Source of the DNA: Guillardia theta CCMP2712
Taxonomy: Eukaryota; Cryptophyceae; Pyrenomonadales; Geminigeraceae
Assembly: GCF_000315625.1 (NCBI RefSeq)
Contig: NW_005434642.1
Location: 594,264-619,020, forward strand
DNA length: 24,757 nt
Direction: 5' to 3'
Position numbers and translations under genes: made by a program. Shown piece after piece: positions 1 to 10,425 of this stretch; position 1 is the stretch's first letter; each line of letters starts with the position of its first letter. The notes under the pieces are model-generated. The model saw nothing but the letters and a program-made list of their open reading frames with translations. It had not been told where the DNA came from and did not search any database.

Positions 1-97
1 GGTAGTTACAGTACGGTACCGACACATACCCTATGGTACTCAGTACTTCAACGAGTCAGTACCAGTTGCAATCCTCCTTGCCTTGACGGACCGTTGA

Positions 98-748
98 ATG
101 GCGGCGGGCGCAATCGGGGCGGCCACCGTCGTCAAGGGCTGCCTCATCCCTCGGCATTGCCAAAAGGAGGAGATTGGAGCAAGAGAACAAGGTGATCCTC
201 TTCATTCGCATGAGATACATCAAAGAGGCACCGTTGTTCCTTGCAGCAAATGCCTTCGATCATTCTGTGCACTTTGAATTACTACACCACGTTCATGGTG
301 AAATTTCGAAGTGGAATCATCCGAAATTGGAAAGGAAGAATGTCAACTTCTTTAACACTAGAAAACAAACTAATTTCTTCCGTCTCAACATCGATCTGCA
401 CAAGATTAGGACTACGGTAGTATAGTCAACTGCCACGGTTTCGCAAACGTGGGAAGCCCTTCTTGAAACCCCGGATGAAAAGGTCAGTGCAGTTGGACCA
501 TCAGTACATCACTCTTACAGAACAGAGAATTTCCTGTGCCTTTCAAGGATGAACCCTACATGTTAGAACCAACAGGCTGGATCAGGTTCGTTATATTTCG
601 AGGGCGCACTGACAGTCACCTTGAAACGAAATTAGAGGACGCAATACACATGCATCTCTTTCAAGTTCGAAAGAATGGTACGATTGTGCACGTTTCACAC
701 AGAGATTTAGAGGCATCCAGATTGAACGCGACTTTACTCAGACATTAA
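98..748 (+). pseudogene. Broken reading frame, unknown protein (possible pseudogene or mis-called exons)
   Basis: In one frame about 100 codons read as plausible protein from about 174. They are interrupted by a single TAG at 423-425 and continue in the same frame (through WEALLETPDEK) to 482. A possible 38-nt GT-AG intron (483-520) then joins in phase 0 to an open frame ending in TAA at 746-748, which includes GWIRFVIFRGRTDS. A separate ATG at 98 opens a 59-codon frame (MAAGAIGAATVV start) in another phase. I recognise no family. The stretch is more AT-rich than the well-supported genes. It could be a decayed gene, a gene with a sequencing error, or chance; the one in-frame stop is what argues for decay. 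Confidence 0.3.
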
Positions 749-1032
749 TTTACTTTGAAGGAGCTGCCACAACAACTGAGTGAAGTGTGCTCGAACCGAA
801 TTGTTGAATTTCTTCTTGTCATCTGCATTGCGTGAAGGTCCATGACTACCGCATGGACAGTGCATATCCCACACATGGTCAAGTTGCCCGTTAGATGCAG
901 TAGCAGTTTTCTACTTCTCCGAGTCCAATGTAGCTATTCTCGATCATGGCAGCAGCTCGATATGGCGGGCATCTCAGAGTCTCTTCCCTGAAGTTGATGT
1001 CGGTGCTCGATGCACGACATGTTGTTCAATAG

Positions 1033-1470
1033 TCAGGCTAGTTGAATGCCATATTTCTCGTAGAAATGTACCCACATGCCCAGGCTGACAACATCATGCT
1101 GTGCAAATAGAAAGACTGCAGCAGTCTCTTTTCGAGGCAGGGCGTCTTTCGCCGCCTGCTGCGGGAGCAGCCGTCCCGTCTCCTGCAGACCCTCCCGGTA
1201 TCTGCAGGCATCGATGACAACAAGGAAACAGACTGAGAGTCACAGTGTAGTCCTCTACCTCCTCCTCTGTCTCCATCGTCCCTACCTCACAGGGGATCAG
1301 GTCGTCTTCTTTGGCCCTTCCTGCCTTCATCCCATGGCCAGCGTAGAAGAGGACGACTAGCCTCCTCAGCTCTTGGTGCCAGCCTAGTCGCATCCCTGAT
1401 AGCGTTCTCCAGCTTGCACGTACTTGTCCGCTCTAGTATGCAGAGGCCGAACACCCAGGGCGGCTCAGCG
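1033..1470 (-). pseudogene. Caspase-like (peptidase C14) p20 remnant
   Basis: Reading the minus strand downward from about 1470, three landmarks of the caspase/metacaspase p20 fold appear in order. The first is an early helix block (KLENAIRDATRLA). The second is a beta strand ending in the catalytic-His motif (LVVLFYAGHG). The third is a strand with the catalytic-Cys motif (FLVVIDACRYREG), followed by an open frame to TGA at 1033-1035. The three blocks lie in different frames. The first two are separated by only about ten codons, where the family usually has several tens. The second and third are also closer than usual unless a 53- to 58-nt GT-AG stretch (GTGAGG or GTAGGG donor) is an intron. 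Both catalytic residues are present, but internal deletion plus frame changes make a working protease unlikely. Family membership rests on motifs only. Confidence 0.5.
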
Positions 1471-2565
1471 GCTCCAGGAACAGAATCTCCTGATGGAGAG
1501 GAGACTGCAGGAAGCCCCGTTCCTCTAGCGCACAGTGACGGGATGCTGTTGAGGAAGAAACGTCATGCGACATAAATGACTGGTGGATGCGCATAACAGT
1601 GAGTATTCATAACAGTGAGCATTGAGGGATTTCTCTGTGGATTCAAATATCCTCTGTGAGGAGATACTACCGATAAGAAGGGGGTAGGGTGGTGGAGGGG
1701 GGAACTTCTGTACCAGGAAACCTCTCTTTTGTACCAATATGTTTTCATACAGTACAATCTATACTACCATGTATGTGATGGGTAAAACTAAAATTGCAGT
1801 ACCTCTAAAACCAAGGCGGGGGAAGGGTTCCACGCCAGAGAAATTCAAATCACCCCACCCCGCTTTTGTCCAGTCTCTCTACCCCCCCTTTGATCGGTGA
1901 AAACAGGGGGTAGTCAACAGGGAGTGTATATACGGACCCCATGTGAACCCCCAAAAAAGTAGAAAAAAAAAGACCAGATTTGCTAGGGGCTGCATATGGG
2001 TTTGTGAACGGCACTGCGGCATGGTACCGTCGTCGTGGCATCACACTACTGTCAACAGGGGCATACGTTCCATCATCTCCATAGCCTCCGTCGCTGAGAC
2101 CGTCATGCACACCGTCGTGGCATCACACTACTGTCAACAGGGGCGGGCCTGTCGGCGGCGGCGACCGGGCCCGGGGCTCAGTACCGGCCGGGCCGGGCCG
2201 GGCGGCGGCGCCGGGCCGGCCTCACTGATCAGTCACCACTCGTTTTCCTTGTCTCTTCAGAAGGTTTCTGTTATGCTTTCGTTCATCCCAGGGTGGGTAC
2301 TATGACCCCCCATTTGATCGATGAAATACAGGGTGATGAAGGACCATTAAACTGTGACTTGGGGTACAAGAAACCTGTAGGGTAGTCGACGTGGTGTAGG
2401 ACATTTTGGCTTGAAGGAGAGAGCAAGATACAAGAGAGAGTAGAAGGAGCAAGAGAGAAGAGAGAGTAGAAGAAGCTGGTGCTCGGAGACACACGCTGAG
2501 CGAAGAGATACGAATACAAGAAGGAAAGACAGCACGACAAGTCAAGAGATTTGGCAACTCAGACC
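1471..2565. other. Intergenic region, G-rich runs, direct repeat and GC-rich patch
   Basis: I see no supported gene here. It holds G-rich runs of the GGGGTAGGG type near 1680, a 32-nt perfect direct repeat (2031-2062 and 2113-2144), and a patch of CCGGGCC/GGCCGGG words at about 2145-2220. From 2400 to 2530 the strand is strongly purine-rich (GAGAGAG-like) and directly precedes the gene starting at 2566, so it may be its leader or promoter region. Confidence 0.5.
2031..2144 (+). repeat. 32-nt perfect direct repeat, 82-nt spacing
   Basis: The 32-mer beginning CGTCGTGGCATCACACTACT occurs at 2031-2062 and again at 2113-2144 with no mismatch. The start-to-start distance is 82 nt. Flanking bases are only partly alike, so this is either a local duplication of which only this core is still identical, or two copies of a dispersed element. 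Confidence 0.85.
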
Positions 2566-5123
2566 ATGACTGCAATGAAGGGGAAGTTTCTGTTATTGAA
2601 TGCTGCCGTCGTATTCTCAGCATGCCTGATCGCTCTAGCCATTTTCCGGCCAAGACAGGTTTTTCCCTGAAAAACTTTCAGCGCTGGAATGCTTGTAATG
2701 GAGATGTGCAGATCTTAGAAACCTTGCAAGCACGAGACGTCTCAAGATCTTCGATCTTAGGAGATGGCTACATCGATCGAGGATGGAAGAATGTGTGGTC
2801 TTCCATCCCAGCCCAGTACAAGCAAGTCACTAAAGAGCTCTCTGGTGATTCTCTCTGAAGCTGCTTGCTGCTGCGTCGTGTGGCTGACCGGGTCATCAGG
2901 TTACAACCTGTTTGGATCCCACGGTACAGGAGCAGGTGGTTCCAAGGCAGCGACCACAGCCAAGTCTGAGCTCGCCTCGTACTCCAGTATCCTTGACAAT
3001 GCAGATGGAGATGCTGGCAGTGGTCAGAGGTTGACGCGAAAGTCAGTGGGAGGGCACGAAGTGAAGGAATACGACAACGAGCTTGCTAGCTACAGCAACA
3101 TTCTCTCCTTCCCTCCCACGGACCCCGAGAAAGCAGCTGAATCGATCAAGATCGCCAAGCCAAAGTTGAGAAGAGATCAGAGGAAGAAGATCGCGAGGCT
3201 TGAGAGGAAGGTGAGCTCTTGTAGTCTGCTGCAGCCTAAGCATGACATCATCGTCAGTTAAGGAAGGTCGACCGGGAGCTGGCGGCGGACTCCCGGCAAA
3301 AGGGGCGAGGAGAGAGAGGAGGCGCTAGCAAGAGCTCCGCGGAATCACAGGAGATCTGCCAGTCATGCTTGAGGCACTGGGACGAGCAAGCGTTGAGCTG
3401 CGCCAAGGAGACTTGTGGCTCTGAGATGTGGGAGAGCGAGCTGGGGAGCGAGCAGGTGCAGCTGAACAATCGGCTCGCCAGTGTCTTCAGTGACTGTGTC
3501 CCGCCCTCCGTCCCCAACTCTAAGGCGAAGATCCTCGTCTCTTCTTTCGTCCTGCCCTGGGAGAAACCCTTTACTGCTCCTCACAACTCCTGGCTCAAGA
3601 TTGTCCCCGCCGGCCCGGGGTATGACGACCTCGGGCTGAGGACCGGGGAGACGTCGCAGTTGACGCTGAGTGGGTATACTGTGCTATCAGGAGCAGATGT
3701 TAAGTGCAGGAGTGGGAAGAGCATGGAACAGGAGCTGGAGCCGCTGGTGGAGAAGCAGACGATCCTCAACAGGAAGCGCGCCTTTGCCTACTTCGAGAAT
3801 TTGTCGAACTCGCCCAAGGGGGCGGAGGCTATGGCTGAGAAGGCGCTCGAGAGTGCAAATGTGAAGTCAGCAGTGATGAGCTGGCTCTATCCCGTTGGAG
3901 AGGAGGAGGCGGACAAGCGAGCGATGAGGCTGAGGGAGCAGGCTGCGCGGGAGGAGGAAAAGACAAGGGAGAAGGAGCAGGCTGAGAGGAAAAGGCAAAA
4001 GGCACTAGACGAAAGGCGCAAGCTCGAGGCTCTCAAGGTGAAGCAGCTGGAGAAGCGGGTGATGAAGCAGCAGCAAGAGGATGCGCATGGTGGAGGATAC
4101 CTGGGTCTCTCCCATCACTCCTCTCTGAGCTCCACGGGAGCGTTGGCAAACTCTGACGAGAGGGAGGTGGACCGAAAGTCTTCCAGAGGAGGAGGAGCCG
4201 TGCAGAATGCGATGATTCGACTACTGAAGGCCAAGGAGGCGCTGTAAGCCTCTTCTTTCCTGCTCCTCCTTGCTCGGATCCTTCTCCCCTGCTTGCTGCA
4301 ACCTAGTCGATTCCCTACCCACTCCCTCGTCGCTGGTCTTCGCTTCCCATCGTGCACGTCGTTCTCCCCATTATTCTCCGCTCTCTTCCATGTTTTCAGC
4401 TCCTCTCCACTCGTGTTGATTCTCCTGCAGGCTGCAAGCGATCAGTCGCCGAGCGATGGAGGCGAAGAAAGCCGGAAGGTCATGATGGACTTCGAGACGT
4501 GAGCGGAAGTTGACTCGTGCATGACAGGCATGGCGCGGACTCTTCCAAGCAGCTCGCCACGGATGAAAAGGTAAGACGAGAATGTTGAGCAGAGGGTGCA
4601 GGAGATAGACAGGGAGGTCGGAGCGAAGGGCAATGACAGCAGGGAATGCAAGAGCAGGAGGGAGCAGGGGGGAGCAGGGGAGAGCAGGGGGGACAGCTAT
4701 GGATTAAATTATGCCACTGACATGGCATGCAACTTCAACATCAGGCGTTCGAGGATATGCAGCATCACGACCGCTCGATCCTGAGAAGCGCCTCTTATGC
4801 GCAGAAGAAGATCCGAGAAGAGCAGGCGCTCAAGGTGAGACAAGGAGAGGAGGCGCGTGATTTCGGACATCATTGTGGATAAGATGGTTAGGGATCGACA
4901 GGGATAATAGAATTGTGGGAGAACACAGGAGTGGGGAGGAGAGAGGAGATTGAGGTGCGGTGAAGCACATGGTAGGAGATGAGAAATTGATGAAAGGAAG
5001 GCGATGCGATAAGCTCAGTCTGACTTGCTGTTGTAGTTGCAGGAGTTGCGACATGAGCGGCTGGAAAGGGAGCAGAAGTCGTTGAGGGCTACTATCAAGA
5101 AGCTCAAGAGCAAGATGAGCTGA
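2566..5123 (+). CDS. Signal-anchored protein with Cys cluster and charged helical C-terminus (unknown family)
   Basis: The ATG at 2566 opens an N-terminal hydrophobic segment (residues about 7-27, KFLLLNAAVVFSACLIALAI) that acts as a signal peptide or anchor. Exons join in phase as 2566-2658, 2712-2844, 2900-3210 and 3258-4243, with introns of 53, 55 and 47 nt. Later exons 4745-4834 and 5043-5123 (ending ...KSKMS, TGA) are also clear. Between 4243 and 4570 the splicing is unresolved: the GTAAGC donor at 4244 is good, but the best-looking acceptor (4430) breaks the frame, while 4399 or 4438 keeps it. The protein has a twice-used ELASYS(S/N)IL motif, a Cys group (CQSC, then CAKETC), and from about residue 390 a Lys/Glu/Arg-rich stretch typical of a long helix or coiled coil. 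It probably enters the secretory pathway or sits in a membrane. I do not recognise a family and give no function. Confidence 0.65.
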
Positions 5124-5535
5124 AGTTGCGACTTGAACCAAATAGAAAGCCCGAGCTGTCAATGCGATGCCTCCAGTGATGTTTCACTTAAGTTACCAGA
5201 AACCTGCCCATGGGCCCAGTAGGAATGCTGGAGGGAGAAGAAGCTCGTGTGAGCGAGACGATTGAGACTATAAAGAAGAACAGGCAAGTTTGTGTTGTAC
5301 AGTTTGTGTTGTACTAGGCAAGAACAGCGTGAGAGAAAGAGAGGAGGTAAGCGCCAAGGCTTGTATTAGCACAAGGCTACTAGGTGCCTGACAGCCTCTG
5401 TCGACACCTCCGAGTTCTCATCACTCTCCTCTGAAGCGCTACTTGCCGTGGACATCGACGCTGCCTCACGAGCCTTTGACTCAGTCCACCTGCCCTACAA
5501 GTCAGACCTGCGGCATCCTCTCAACTTGTTACTCC
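5124..5535. other. Intergenic region between convergent genes
   Basis: This is the 3' space shared by two convergent genes. The only structure I see is a tandem duplication of GTTTGTGTTGTAC around 5287-5315. No coding signal stands out. Confidence 0.5.
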
Positions 5536-6598
5536 TCACCTCTTGAGATCGTTTAGCGCTGCGCTGGCAACCGCTCTTGACGTCGCTTTCTTCAGCATCT
5601 GAGACGCCAACGAGAAGTCAGCAGGCGAAAATCTGAACGAGGAAGGGGCGGCGGTTGAAGAAACGAAACATTTTGGAGATGGCAGCAATTTGGAGATGGC
5701 AGCAGGGGGCCGGGAGGAGGAAACACCTGAGGGAAAGGGAAGCCAGGCTCCACACGGAGTTTGTAAACCACTTTCGTCCTGTCTGGGCCGAGCGGCACGA
5801 AATCGTAACGACCGACCAGCTCCTTGATGCCTCCCTCAGTCACATGCCAGCTGAAAGCCAACAATCAGAGACAGCTACCACGTGCGAGAGACGAGAGGAT
5901 GCGGAGGAAGGGCAAGGGGGAAGGGAGAAGGTGACTGCGGCGATCTCACTTCATGCTGTGTGGACGTCGGTACTCGTACTTCATCTTGTTCCTCGTGGTC
6001 ATGCCAAAGATCCCCATCACCTGCAGGTAGCGATGAGCATGGAGACAGGATCGAGACTTTCATCTCACAAACTCCACAACGACTCCGAGCCCGTCCGATC
6101 GCTTCTCGAGCACCTTGACGTCCTTCATTCCTGCTGCCCACTTGGGGTAGTCCTCATAGCGCGTAGCTGCCAGGAAGCAGTCTTCCGCAGAAGCCTCGAT
6201 GACGATCGACTGTTCCACCTGCTCCGCAGAACAAACCTCCTCCGAAGACGTCTGCAGCATGATATCAGGTACCGACTCACCCTCGTTCTCACATAACAAA
6301 ACCACACAGGAGTCATAGCAGATCGATACAACAGGAGCTCGTGTGTAGCAGGTCTTACCTTCTGTGCCGGGTATAGTCGCCAGATAGATCGAGTTGCTGT
6401 CTCTGAGCGAGCAAGAGTTGCCTGCCTCGTCTTGGATCCGATGTCTGTCGTGCTGGGAGACGGCAGCAGCTCTGGGAGGAGCGGACTGACCCACCCGCCA
6501 CGCAGGGTGAGCACTGGGTTCCCAGCGCCTGCCAGAGGCATCGCAAGGGCAAGCACCGAGACCACAAGTGTGCTTCGAGCATTCCACCGCGCCGTCAT
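5536..6598 (-). CDS. SRPBCC/START-like (polyketide cyclase/coenzyme Q-binding type) protein with signal peptide
   Basis: Five minus-strand exons join in phase: 6598-6359, 6251-6069, 6020-5950, 5850-5727 and 5598-5536. All junctions are GT-AG, with introns of 107, 48, 99 and 128 nt, giving 226 residues. Residues 1-25 (MTARWNARSTLVVSVLALAM...) form a signal peptide. The next 55 or so residues are Ser/Thr/Arg-rich and could be a plastid transit region of a complex alga. The fold starts near residue 90 with QSIVIEASAEDCF and RYEDYPKW. It continues with GLGVVVEF, KMKYEYRRP, WHVTEGG and LVGRYDFVPLG, and ends with the amphipathic helix SRAVASAALNDLKR. This order matches the SRPBCC helix-grip fold (RatA/Coq10/cyclase-like), which binds a hydrophobic ligand in a cavity. 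Ligand and compartment cannot be read from sequence. Intron 4 contains a duplicated 16-mer near 5670-5705. Confidence 0.78.
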
Positions 6599-9065
6599 CC
6601 TGCAAGCCTGAAGCCGACGGGATGGAGAGTTTGTACAAGGATCGCAAGGGCTATAATCAGCCATATGAGCTGTGTATGTCGGATGCATTTGTGAAGGAAG
6701 CGTGAAAGAATAAGGAATACAGATGATTTGCAGCAAGGTTGTGCTCCTACTACAAGGCTCAAATAGTCCCAGCCAAGGTGCAGCTCTAGATGGGACCGCC
6801 TGCCCGAAGAATTGATTCCTGACCGCCTTTCTGGGGACTTCGATTCGTCTACTGAGGAAGAAGAGCAGAAGACGAAAGAGAGAAGAGGAGTCGAGGATGT
6901 CAGCTCACAGGAGGGACGAAGGCCGGTAGAGGAGGAGAGCTGCTGCGAGGGGGAGACCGAGCTCCAATCTCCCTCCTCTCACGCAGGATGAACGGGGGCA
7001 GGATGGAGCGGGACCTTACTAGACCCTTCAATGACAGGGGTGGGGTATTTTACAGGGGGTAGTTACTTCTACTCCAGGGGTACTGACCCATTCTGACCAT
7101 CCCATCCCAAGCCAGGCACTACCAGGGCTTGCACTTCCATCGGTGACCTGCATCATCAAGGCTATGCAATATTCTATTGATGCAAGATTGAGAAATATCA
7201 TCACTATAGCATGGTTGGGGAAACGTCTTGCTCTAGTTCAAAACAAACCGAGTTTGAGTAAATCGATAAAGGGAATATGGTGGGTACAGGATCTGTGAGG
7301 GGGGTACTGGGTCATTACAGGGGTCCTGGGTCTGACAGAGACTCTACGTGGGGTGGTACATGACGAAGGCAGGGTGACAGGGAGCAGGGTCCGTGGGATA
7401 ATGGAGGCTGTGGGGAGCAGGGGGTGGGGGGTGATGTCTGAAACAAGAGACGTTTATATTACTTCTATTAATATAAATATTTAAATTTATCTTGTCAGGA
7501 TTACGTTGCAATGACCCTACCAGGTTCTTGTGTTGGAATATATATTTTTTGTAAGGGGTACCTGCGAAACCATAATTCTTGAATTTCCGTGTTGTTCTGA
7601 GAATACATTCCATATATTATTCGCAATCTATCAATTTTTCCTCAAATGCTTCAAACTATGAAAATATGGTCCTTACCCTACCTCACGTAGTACAGCATGG
7701 CATGGCTGACTTTCTAAACACACACATATATTTAAATTATATATTTTTATGAATTACAATGATTTAAGTGTCCCTTCAATGTGCACCCCTCTTGTCTTCA
7801 GTCATCGTACCCACCACTACCTAATTGCGACCCCATTGCTGCCTTTTTCATCGTCACTCTCTGATCTATTACAGAATTTGATGCCCTCGTTTAAAATGTT
7901 TTTCACCTCTGGACTCTACCCCCTATTCTCCATCGAAGTACCCTCTCTCTCTGTGGTACCTCTCGCAGTTGAGCAATTTCAATGTTTTCACCACCCCACC
8001 CTTAATTTACACCAGGCCTCACAACCCTTTTTACGGTGCAAAGGGGGTGGTCTTGCTTGTCTATAGAGTTGGGTGGGGACAGTGTGGGGAAGTGGGGACA
8101 GGGTGGGGCTTGGTGGGGATGTGGGATCAAACGTGCGAAAACATCTGATTTGGGACTGAGAAGTGGAGGCTAAAGTCGAAACATTGGTTTTTTGCATCGT
8201 TTGAAACCACAATATAATACTTTTAAGCACCAACCCCACCCCTGATCTCAACAAAAAATCAGTTACTACCCACCCTTCTCAACCACCTGTAAAGGACTAT
8301 AGGGACACGGGGTCTGGATCAAATAAAACCCATTATTCTAAAACTGCTTTTTAGCGGCCGCCGAACCTCAAATGGGTACCCCAGAGGCGTAAAGCACCAT
8401 GCGAGGAGGCGAAGGCCTAAGGGTCAGGGGCTGCCCCTATGGTCCTGAGGCGATTCATAGTCTTTTGCTCACCCTCCTACTATAAGGTCTCTTCCTTTTA
8501 ACCTCAGTGCTCTGACAGCTACCCATGGCCTAGTGCTCCGGGCCCGGTATTCAAACTGAGGCGAGCTCGCTGATAAAAGCTCAAATGTTTTTTTTTTTTT
8601 TGGTTGCCCGACCGCCTGTAGACAACTGCCGTTGAGCAGCAGCGAGTCTCTAGAGAAGCACGAGCATGACAAGCTTGTTCACGGCACAAGATCTGGGAAG
8701 CAAGCACAGAGAAGCTTCAGACAGTAGTGCTGGTAGGATTGAATAGAAGGTCGAGCAGGATGGCAGGTAGGAGAGCGGGAGGGATGGTGGGTCGGAAAGA
8801 AGGTAGGAGGGAGGGTAGAAGGAAGTTCAGAAAGGGGCCTGCTCGGTTGTGGTGGTGAACATTATTCCTGTTTATACTGCACACACATCAATATTTATTG
8901 ATAAGTGCCCGCAAGCCATGGCGACAGCTCTTTCTGGAGTTTTTCTTAAATGATTTCAAATGTCAACCTGTTATCTGTCTGCTATTTGGTAGAACCTAGA
9001 CTGTGGCATTTTGTTTCCCGTTGCATGATAATCTCCTTTGGTAGGAATCGTATCGAACACCAAAT
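6599..9065. other. 2.4-kb intergenic region with G-rich blocks
   Basis: I find no complete gene. From 6767 to 6988 the plus strand has an open frame without ATG that reads as a very acidic peptide (FDSSTEEEEQKTKERR inside); it might be an orphan exon. G-rich runs (GGGGTGGGGTA, GGGGGTAG, GGTGGGGACAG and similar) lie at about 7030-7100, 7270-7440 and 8048-8120. An AT-rich stretch with TATAT and TTAAAT words lies at 7440-7750. A run of 14 T is at about 8588, and a GGAGGGAGGG-like purine tract at 8740-8840 lies upstream of the gene at 9066. Confidence 0.5.
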
Positions 9066-9414
9066 ATGCGAGTTTTGCCGACAGTGTTGATTATCTTTGC
9101 TTTGCTCTTCAGTGAAGGAAATGCAAATGTGATTGAAAGATTGAACATCCAGAACTCATATGGTGAGTCAATGTCGTCCAAGGAAGCTTTCAAAACCATA
9201 CATAATACCAAAACAAGAAGGTTTGAAGGAACCATCGCACTGTTCAAACCATCTTTGAGGCAGGTTGACAGTGCGTTTGTGCACGCCGATAGGAGCAGGA
9301 ATGTGCGAGAAATCACAAGGTTGGTCTGTAAGGTAAGTGTGCTCGTTTACTTGCCTTTGTTCGCTGGCTTTCTGTGCCGAGATTGACAATAATTTCACGG
9401 GTGCTCCTGACTAA
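9066..9414 (+). CDS. Small secreted protein, unknown
   Basis: The ATG at 9066 begins a clear signal peptide (MRVLPTVLIIFALLFSEGNA). It is followed by about 69 polar residues up to a GTAAGT donor at 9333. A 49-nt pyrimidine-rich intron (9333-9381) joins in phase 0 to a short last exon (IDNNFTGAPD, TAA at 9412-9414), giving 99 residues. If the intron is retained, the frame instead ends at 9386 with a hydrophobic tail. The mature part is basic and has one Cys, one N-glycosylation site (NFT) in the last exon and no recognised domain. It faces a Cys-rich membrane protein gene in convergent orientation, 159 nt away. Function unknown; the exon 2 call is moderately sure. Confidence 0.55.
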
Positions 9415-9573
9415 CTCTCAAATCAATTCGATCTTGCCCTTCAATTTTGATGTAAACTTCCGAATTCAACCATTTTCGCTCGCAAGGGTCACCAAGACAC
9501 ACTCAGTTTGATTTTATTCTTAATCTTATTGAGAGGGACGCTTGTTCATTATTTACATTAGAGCAGTGCTTTT

Positions 9574-10425
9574 TCAAGCAGTATATTGTCGTTCTCGTTT
9601 TTTCCGCCTGTGATCTGCTGAAATTTTCATCGCCAGCGATATGATTCCCATGGCTACTGACACGAATAGAGCAAATACAATGCCGAAGATCCAAGAGGCA
9701 AAGAACTTTCGGCTGCCAGCTATGCATGCTCCATTGGGGCAGTAGGTATATCGCTGTCCTGTATTCACCTCGCATGAAATCCCATCATTTACTCCTTCCA
9801 CGCATTGAAACGAACCTAAGGACCATCCAGATCGCCTTGTGATAGAGAATCGCAATCTGCCACCTCGGGCATGCTCAGCTTGATCACCTTCCTGAAGGAT
9901 TCTCATGCACAGAATGCGATTTCTTCCAGAAATCCTGTCGACCAGAGAGCAATTTCCGAAAAAAAATTCTTGATCTGCAATGCTTGCTGCAGAATGGCAC
10001 GCACAGACATATTCTGTATCCTTGGTGTGGATCAGCCTGAAGTCTGGTGGAAAAGAGTGGACAGAACGTTTCTGCAGTCTTTTAAAGGACGAAACATCAT
10101 GAATTCGTGCTTGAACTTTGGGCAAGGTGGGCTGCAACACGTCTATGTCAAGTTTTGTTGCCATTCGAGATATCGAATCACCTGTGCCATGGCGGCATTT
10201 ATCCATTCTATTGAAAAGAATAAGATCAGAGGCCTCATGTAGTATGGACCTCCAAGCCAGCACTTGATCGATGGGGAAAGTCCATTGATACATGCAATCA
10301 TGACTTTCAGAATGTGAAAATTGGACTGTGGGAAGTTTTTTGCATTCTTTCTTTCAGGGTTCTTGAAGGAAACCATACTCCTGCTGTTGGGTGCTGCAGC
10401 GGTAATGGCAATCAGATAGTTTCAT
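9574..10425 (-). CDS. Cys-rich single-pass (type I-like) membrane protein, unknown
   Basis: Exon 10425-10374 and exon 10325-9574 join in phase 1 across a 48-nt GT-AG intron to give 267 residues. The large exon encodes an ectodomain-like region followed by one strong transmembrane helix (about residues 226-249, WIFGIVFALFVSVAMGIISL). A short, very basic tail (ADHRRKKRERQ) follows, as expected for a cytosolic stop-transfer end. Twelve cysteines precede the helix, including CAC, C...NCS, and YCPNGAC just before the membrane, which suggests disulfides. The N-terminus (MKLSDCHYRC) has no signal peptide and the frame stays open for 12 more codons upstream, so one or more 5' exons are probably missing from this model. 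No family recognised. Codon use is more AT-rich than in the neighbouring centrin and channel genes. Confidence 0.6.

Noticed and set aside
2764-3261. Continuous 165-residue frame starting at 2764
   Set aside because: The true reading enters this frame only at 2900 after a 55-nt intron; upstream codons belong to intron 2 and to a different frame of exon 2.
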